Shown here: piece by piece, positions 5,746 through 9,032 of the stretch
Layout of the letters: each line of letters opens with the position of its first letter
Position numbering within the stretch: the stretch's first letter is position 1
Origin: SMAG-U1939 sp035763125
GTDB lineage: Bacteria > Chloroflexota > Ktedonobacteria > Ktedonobacterales > JADMIN01
NCBI GenBank assembly: GCA_035763125.1
Contig: DASUBU010000239.1
Coordinates: 1 to 9,032, forward strand
Direction of reading: 5' to 3'
DNA length: 9,032 nucleotides
Translations under genes and position numbers: made by a program
The notes under the pieces: model-generated
The model's input: only the letters and a program-made list of their open reading frames with translations
What the model was told of the DNA's origin: nothing
Database searches by the model: none

Positions 5746-6687
5746 ATGACCACGTTCGCTTCATCGGGCGTGAGCCTCCTTCTGCAGCAGATCGAGAATG
5801 GCATAACCGTGGGCGCGGTCTATGCACTCGTTGCGCTAGGCTATACCCTGGTGTATGGCATCATCGAGCTGATCAATTTCGCCCATGGCGACGTGTTCAT
5901 GTGGAGCACTGTCGTCACGCTGGCCATCGTCCAGGCGATGGGCCTCGTTCATCCATTGGGCGGCCTCGCGCTGGTCGGCGTCATGTTGATGTTGATCGTC
6001 ATCGGTATGGCCGTCTCTGGCGGCCTCAATGTTGTGATCGAGCGCTTCGCCTACCGGCCGTTGCGGCGTGCGCCACGCCTGGCTCCGTTGATCGCCGCCA
6101 TCGGCGTCTCCTTCATCCTCGAGAATCTCGCGCAGCTCTACCGCGGGGCAGGCTTCACGGCTTTCCCTTCTATCTTCCCTATTGGCGGCTTCAACCTCGG
6201 TGGCGTGCAGATCAACTTCCTCGACATCTTCATCCTGCTGCTGGCCGTCGTCCTGATGTACATGCTCAACCAGTTCATCCTCAGTACAAAGCTGGGCCGT
6301 GCGATGCGGGCGACGGCGCAAGATCCTGAGGCAGCCGCGCTGATGGGCGTCAACATCAATCGGACGATCAGCGTCACGTTCTTGATCGGCGGGGCGCTGG
6401 CCGGCGCGGCAGGCGTCGTCTACAGCATGTACAATGGCCAGGTGTGGTTCTTTACGGGTTTCCAACTCGGCCTTGTCGCTTTCACCGCCGCCGTGCTCGG
6501 CGGCATCGGCAATATCTACGGCGCCGTGCTCGGCGGCTTCCTGATCGGCCTCGTGCAGTCGATCGCCATCCAATATCTGCCCAATGGCATCGCCTGGAGC
6601 GATGCGACGGTCTTTGCCATCCTGGTGCTGATCCTGGTGTTCCGGCCATCGGGCCTGCTCGGCCAGCAAGTGCCGGACAAGGCGTAG
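5746..6687 (+). CDS. livH: Branched-chain amino acid ABC transporter permease LivH
   Basis: This 313-residue integral membrane protein is one half of the translocation channel of the importer and pairs with LivM. The ATG at 5746 follows AGGGAAGGGA (5727-5736). Typical LivH features are the N-terminal block GAVYALVALGYTLVYGIIELINFAHGD (23-49), RFAYRPLR (100-107), the cytoplasmic coupling loop GRAMRATAQDPEAAALMGVN (184-203), which contacts an ATPase, GGALAGAAGV (215-224), the LGGIGNIYGAVLGG block (251-264) and the C-terminal FRPSGLLG (299-306). About eight hydrophobic segments are visible and the length is normal for the family. It is separated from the binding-protein gene by 176 bases with hairpins, and from livM by 13 bases. 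No defects are seen. Confidence 0.95.
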   Translation: MTTFASSGVSLLLQQIENGITVGAVYALVALGYTLVYGIIELINFAHGDVFMWSTVVTLAIVQAMGLVHPLGGLALVGVMLMLIVIGMAVSGGLNVVIERFAYRPLRRAPRLAPLIAAIGVSFILENLAQLYRGAGFTAFPSIFPIGGFNLGGVQINFLDIFILLLAVVLMYMLNQFILSTKLGRAMRATAQDPEAAALMGVNINRTISVTFLIGGALAGAAGVVYSMYNGQVWFFTGFQLGLVAFTAAVLGGIGNIYGAVLGGFLIGLVQSIAIQYLPNGIAWSDATVFAILVLILVFRPSGLLGQQVPDKA

Positions 6688-6693
6688 GAGGAG
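6686..6693 (+). promoter_or_regulatory. Ribosome-binding site of livM overlapping the livH stop
   Basis: AGGAGGAG shares its first two bases with the livH TAG stop codon and ends 7 bases before the livM ATG. It fixes the livM start and favours coupled translation of the two permease genes. Confidence 0.75.
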
Positions 6694-6700
6694 CGGCAGC

Positions 6701-7993
6701 ATGTCAGTGTCTACTAAAGGCTCGACCGGCGCCGCTGGACGTTTTCAGGGCGTTCGCGCGTACCTCGACCACACGCAATTTGCCGGTCGGCCGGTGGGCT
6801 GGTATCTCACGGGCTGGCGCGGCGGTCTCATCGTGTTGTTTCTGGCGATCCTATTCCCATGGGTCGTCGCCGATCAAAGCTTGATCCAGACAGGCATCGC
6901 CATCTGCGTCTACGTGCTGCTGGCGCTGGGCCTCAACATCGTGGTCGGCTACGCGGGCCTGCTCGACCTGGGCTATGTCGCCTTCTTCGTGATCGGCTCG
7001 TACACTACGGCCGTGCTGACCAGCGGCTTCATCGCCGATGCCAAGGGTGTTCCGCATAACTTCACGCCGATCTCGTTCTGGCTGGTGCTGCCGATAGCGG
7101 CGCTCGTCGCGGGCTTCTTCGGCGTGCTGCTCGGCGCGCCGACCCTGCGCCTACGGGGCGACTATCTCGCCATCGTGACACTGGGCTTCGGCGAGATCGT
7201 GCCGATCTTCTTCAATAACGTACCCTACTTCTTCGCGCAGTTTGGTATCCAGGCTACCCAGCCGGCTGATATTGGCCCGATCAGTTTCCAGAGCGCCACC
7301 GACAACTCGCCCATCTACTACCTGGCGCTCTCGCTGGTGGTCCTGGTGATTCTGGGTGTGATCTCGTTGCGCGAGTCGAGTCTTGGCCGTGCCTGGATCG
7401 CCATCCGCGAGGACGAGACGGCGGCTGCTGCCTCCGGCATCAACCTCGTCCGCACGAAGCTGCTGGCCTTCGGCCTGGGTGCCTTCGTCGGCGGCGTCGG
7501 CGGCGCACTCAACACCGCATTTGTGCCGGCCATCAACCCCTCCGAATTCAATTTCGGCATCTCAATCACTGTTCTCGTGATGATCGTGCTCGGCGGGTTG
7601 GGTAGCATTCCCGGCGTGATCCTCGGCGCGGTGATCCTCAAGCTGTTCGACTTCTATCTGCTCGGCCGCCTGAACGATATCGTCCACGCCAGCCCGCTGG
7701 TGACAGAGCCTGGCGCTCCGTTCCACTTCCTGGCGGCCTTCGATCTGGGCACCACCAAGTTCCTGATCTATGGTGTAGTGCTAGTGACAATCATCCTGCT
7801 GAGGCCACAGGGCTTGATCCCCAATGTGCGCCGCCAGCGAGAGCTGAAGGGCATCGGTGCCTCAGTGGAGGGCGCCTCGGCGGTTGGCCTGCTGGAACGC
7901 GAAGAGGCCGGCCTGCTGGAGCCAAGCGCGGAGGAGGATGAACAGTCGGCGTTCACTGGTGCGGGCTCCGACGCACAGGGAAGGGACAGCTAA
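6701..7993 (+). CDS. livM: Branched-chain amino acid ABC transporter permease LivM
   Basis: This 430-residue permease forms the second half of the importer channel. A hydrophilic N-terminal stretch of about 40 residues precedes the first membrane segment (41-57). Family blocks follow: GLNIVVGYAGLLDLGYVAFFVIGSY (77-101), PTLRLRGDYLAIVTLGFGEI (147-166), the cytoplasmic coupling loop GRAWIAIREDETAAAASGIN (229-248), FGLGAFVGGVGGAL (257-270), VLGGLGSIPGVILGA (296-310) and LRPQGLIP (367-374). About nine or ten hydrophobic segments are visible. The C-terminal tail after the last helix (about 376-430) is hydrophilic and acidic, with clusters such as LEREEAGLLEPSAEEDE, and is longer than in many LivM proteins. 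The stop is 3 bases before livG. The channel part looks complete and functional. Confidence 0.95.
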   Translation: MSVSTKGSTGAAGRFQGVRAYLDHTQFAGRPVGWYLTGWRGGLIVLFLAILFPWVVADQSLIQTGIAICVYVLLALGLNIVVGYAGLLDLGYVAFFVIGSYTTAVLTSGFIADAKGVPHNFTPISFWLVLPIAALVAGFFGVLLGAPTLRLRGDYLAIVTLGFGEIVPIFFNNVPYFFAQFGIQATQPADIGPISFQSATDNSPIYYLALSLVVLVILGVISLRESSLGRAWIAIREDETAAAASGINLVRTKLLAFGLGAFVGGVGGALNTAFVPAINPSEFNFGISITVLVMIVLGGLGSIPGVILGAVILKLFDFYLLGRLNDIVHASPLVTEPGAPFHFLAAFDLGTTKFLIYGVVLVTIILLRPQGLIPNVRRQRELKGIGASVEGASAVGLLEREEAGLLEPSAEEDEQSAFTGAGSDAQGRDS

Positions 7994-7996
7994 TCA

Positions 7997-8785
7997 ATGC
8001 AGCAGCAGCCACTTCTCAGCTTGCGGGGTGTCACCAAGACCTTTGGCGGTCTGACGGCGGTCGACACCGTTGACCTGGATGTCTCGTCGGGCCAGATCTT
8101 CAGCATTATTGGACCTAACGGCGCCGGCAAGACGACCGTCTTCAACTTAGTCACCGGTATCTACAAGCCGACCAGCGGCGAGATGACGTTTGATGGCCGC
8201 TCCATCGCGGGGCTCTCGCCCGACCAAGTGTTGCGCCGCGGGATCACGCGTACGTTCCAGAACATCCGTCTCTTCAACAACATGACGGTGCTGGAGAACG
8301 TGATGGTTGGGCAGCATGTGAGGTTCCCCGGCGACCTGGCTTCGATCGTGCTGCACCTGCCCAACTACCAGCGGGCCGAGCGCAATGCTGAGCGCCGCGC
8401 GATCGAGCTGCTCGGCTTCTTCGGTCCGTCGCTGGTGGACCGCAAAGACGATTACGCCGCCAATCTCTCGTACGCTGACCGTCGGCGCATCGAGATCGCC
8501 CGTGCACTTGGCTCCCAGCCCAAGATGCTCTTGCTCGACGAGCCGACCGCTGGCATGAACGACGCTGAGACTGCTGAGGCTATCAACTATATTCAGCGGC
8601 TGCGCAGCGAGTTCGGCCTGACGATTCTGCTGATCGAGCATAAGCTGCAGGTGACGATGGGCATCTCCGACCGGATTTCGGTGTTAGACTACGGACGTAA
8701 GATTGCCGAGGGGCTGCCGGAGGAGATCCAGCGCAACGAGCAGGTGATCGAAGCCTACCTCGGACGAAAGGCGGCGGTGGAGTAG
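7997..8785 (+). CDS. livG: Branched-chain amino acid ABC transporter ATP-binding protein LivG
   Basis: This 262-residue cytoplasmic ATPase is one of the two ATPase subunits that power the LivHM channel. The ATG at 7997 follows an AGGGAAGGGA-like site in the end of livM. Landmarks in order: Walker A GPNGAGKT (39-46), Q-loop Gln88 in TRTFQN, signature LSYAD (157-161) followed by RRRIEIARAL, Walker B MLLLDEP (177-183) with catalytic Glu182, the LivG-type TAGMN (184-188) and switch His215 in LIEHKL. The C-terminal part with YGRKIAEG and VIEAYLG is characteristic of LivG. The signature has Ala at its fourth position, where Gly is canonical (LSGGQ) and usual in LivG. All other catalytic residues are present, so activity is expected. 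The stop is 2 bases before livF. Confidence 0.95.
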   Translation: MQQQPLLSLRGVTKTFGGLTAVDTVDLDVSSGQIFSIIGPNGAGKTTVFNLVTGIYKPTSGEMTFDGRSIAGLSPDQVLRRGITRTFQNIRLFNNMTVLENVMVGQHVRFPGDLASIVLHLPNYQRAERNAERRAIELLGFFGPSLVDRKDDYAANLSYADRRRIEIARALGSQPKMLLLDEPTAGMNDAETAEAINYIQRLRSEFGLTILLIEHKLQVTMGISDRISVLDYGRKIAEGLPEEIQRNEQVIEAYLGRKAAVE

Positions 8786-8787
8786 CC

Positions 8788-9032
8788 ATGCAAGACATGA
8801 CGCAACAGGCGGCTGCGCCCGCGCCCACGCGCGATGCGATGTTGTCGCTGCGCGGAGTCAATACCTACTACGGGCCGAGTCATGTGCTGCGCGACGTCAC
8901 GCTGGACGTGGGCCGCGGCGAGATCGTCTGCCTGCTGGGGGCCAATGCCGCCGGCAAGACGACGACGATGAAGACCATCTTCGGGCTGGTCAAGCCACGC
9001 AGCGGCACCATCGAAGTCAACGGCCAGCGAAC
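8788..9032 (+). CDS. livF: Branched-chain amino acid ABC transporter ATP-binding protein LivF, cut by the right edge
   Basis: Only the first 81 codons are visible. The ATG at 8788 is preceded by GGTGGAG (8776-8782) inside the end of livG, so the two ATPase genes are probably translationally coupled. After a variable N-terminal extension of about 17 residues (MQDMTQQAAAPAPTRDA) the ABC fold begins with MLSLRGVNTYYGPSHVL, in which the YYG block is typical of LivF. Walker A is GANAAGKT (51-58), with Ala at the position where GANGAGKT is usual; this position is variable in the general motif, so function should be kept. TIFGLVKPRSGTIEVNGQ follows. The identity rests on this start and on its place as the last gene of a liv operon. 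An ATG at 8797 is a less likely alternative start. The Q-loop, signature and Walker B lie beyond the window. Confidence 0.9.
   Translation, partial: MQDMTQQAAAPAPTRDAMLSLRGVNTYYGPSHVLRDVTLDVGRGEIVCLLGANAAGKTTTMKTIFGLVKPRSGTIEVNGQR

Noticed and set aside
5836..6702. Minus-strand frame of 288 codons inside livH
   Set aside because: It is extremely rich in Asp, Glu, Gln, His and Arg, the usual antisense image of a hydrophobic membrane-protein gene.

Overview
The window is GC-rich bacterial DNA with ordinary, tightly packed genes and no mobile element, CRISPR array or RNA gene that I can recognise. The organism is probably a high-GC bacterium. A lipoprotein-type substrate-binding protein, Shine-Dalgarno-led genes and the style of the small two-helix membrane protein at the left edge would fit Chloroflexota, but this assignment is an inference with low confidence.

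Layout from left to right: (1) a partial gene on the minus strand (1-356) for a small uncharacterised membrane protein with two predicted helices; (2) a 385-base divergent gap with a candidate promoter; (3) a complete penicillin-acylase-family (Ntn-hydrolase) gene on the plus strand (742-3270); (4) a MarC-family membrane protein gene on the minus strand (3277-3912), convergent with the acylase and only 6 bases from it; (5) a 376-base divergent gap with a good candidate promoter and two stem-loops in the predicted leader; (6) a branched-chain/hydrophobic amino acid ABC importer operon on the plus strand, ordered binding protein (4289-5569), permease livH (5746-6687), permease livM (6701-7993), ATPase livG (7997-8785), ATPase livF (8788 to beyond the right edge).

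The five transporter genes make one complete HAAT/Liv system: a lipid-anchored receptor captures an amino acid outside the membrane, LivH and LivM form the channel, and LivG and LivF power it. The permease and ATPase genes are almost contiguous (13, 3 and 2 bases apart). The receptor gene is separated from livH by 176 bases holding a strong 12-bp hairpin and a weaker second one, a layout that usually lets the receptor be made in excess over the membrane parts. The acylase is exported or membrane-anchored and could release amino acids or similar products from N-acylated compounds. A functional link to the importer is only a guess, because an oppositely oriented gene lies between them.

I found no convincing new biological system. 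The most useful second-look items are the active-site geometry of the acylase, the altered side-chain pocket of the binding protein, the structured leader before the binding protein, the intercistronic hairpins, the ABC signature substitution in LivG, and a possibly leaderless marC.
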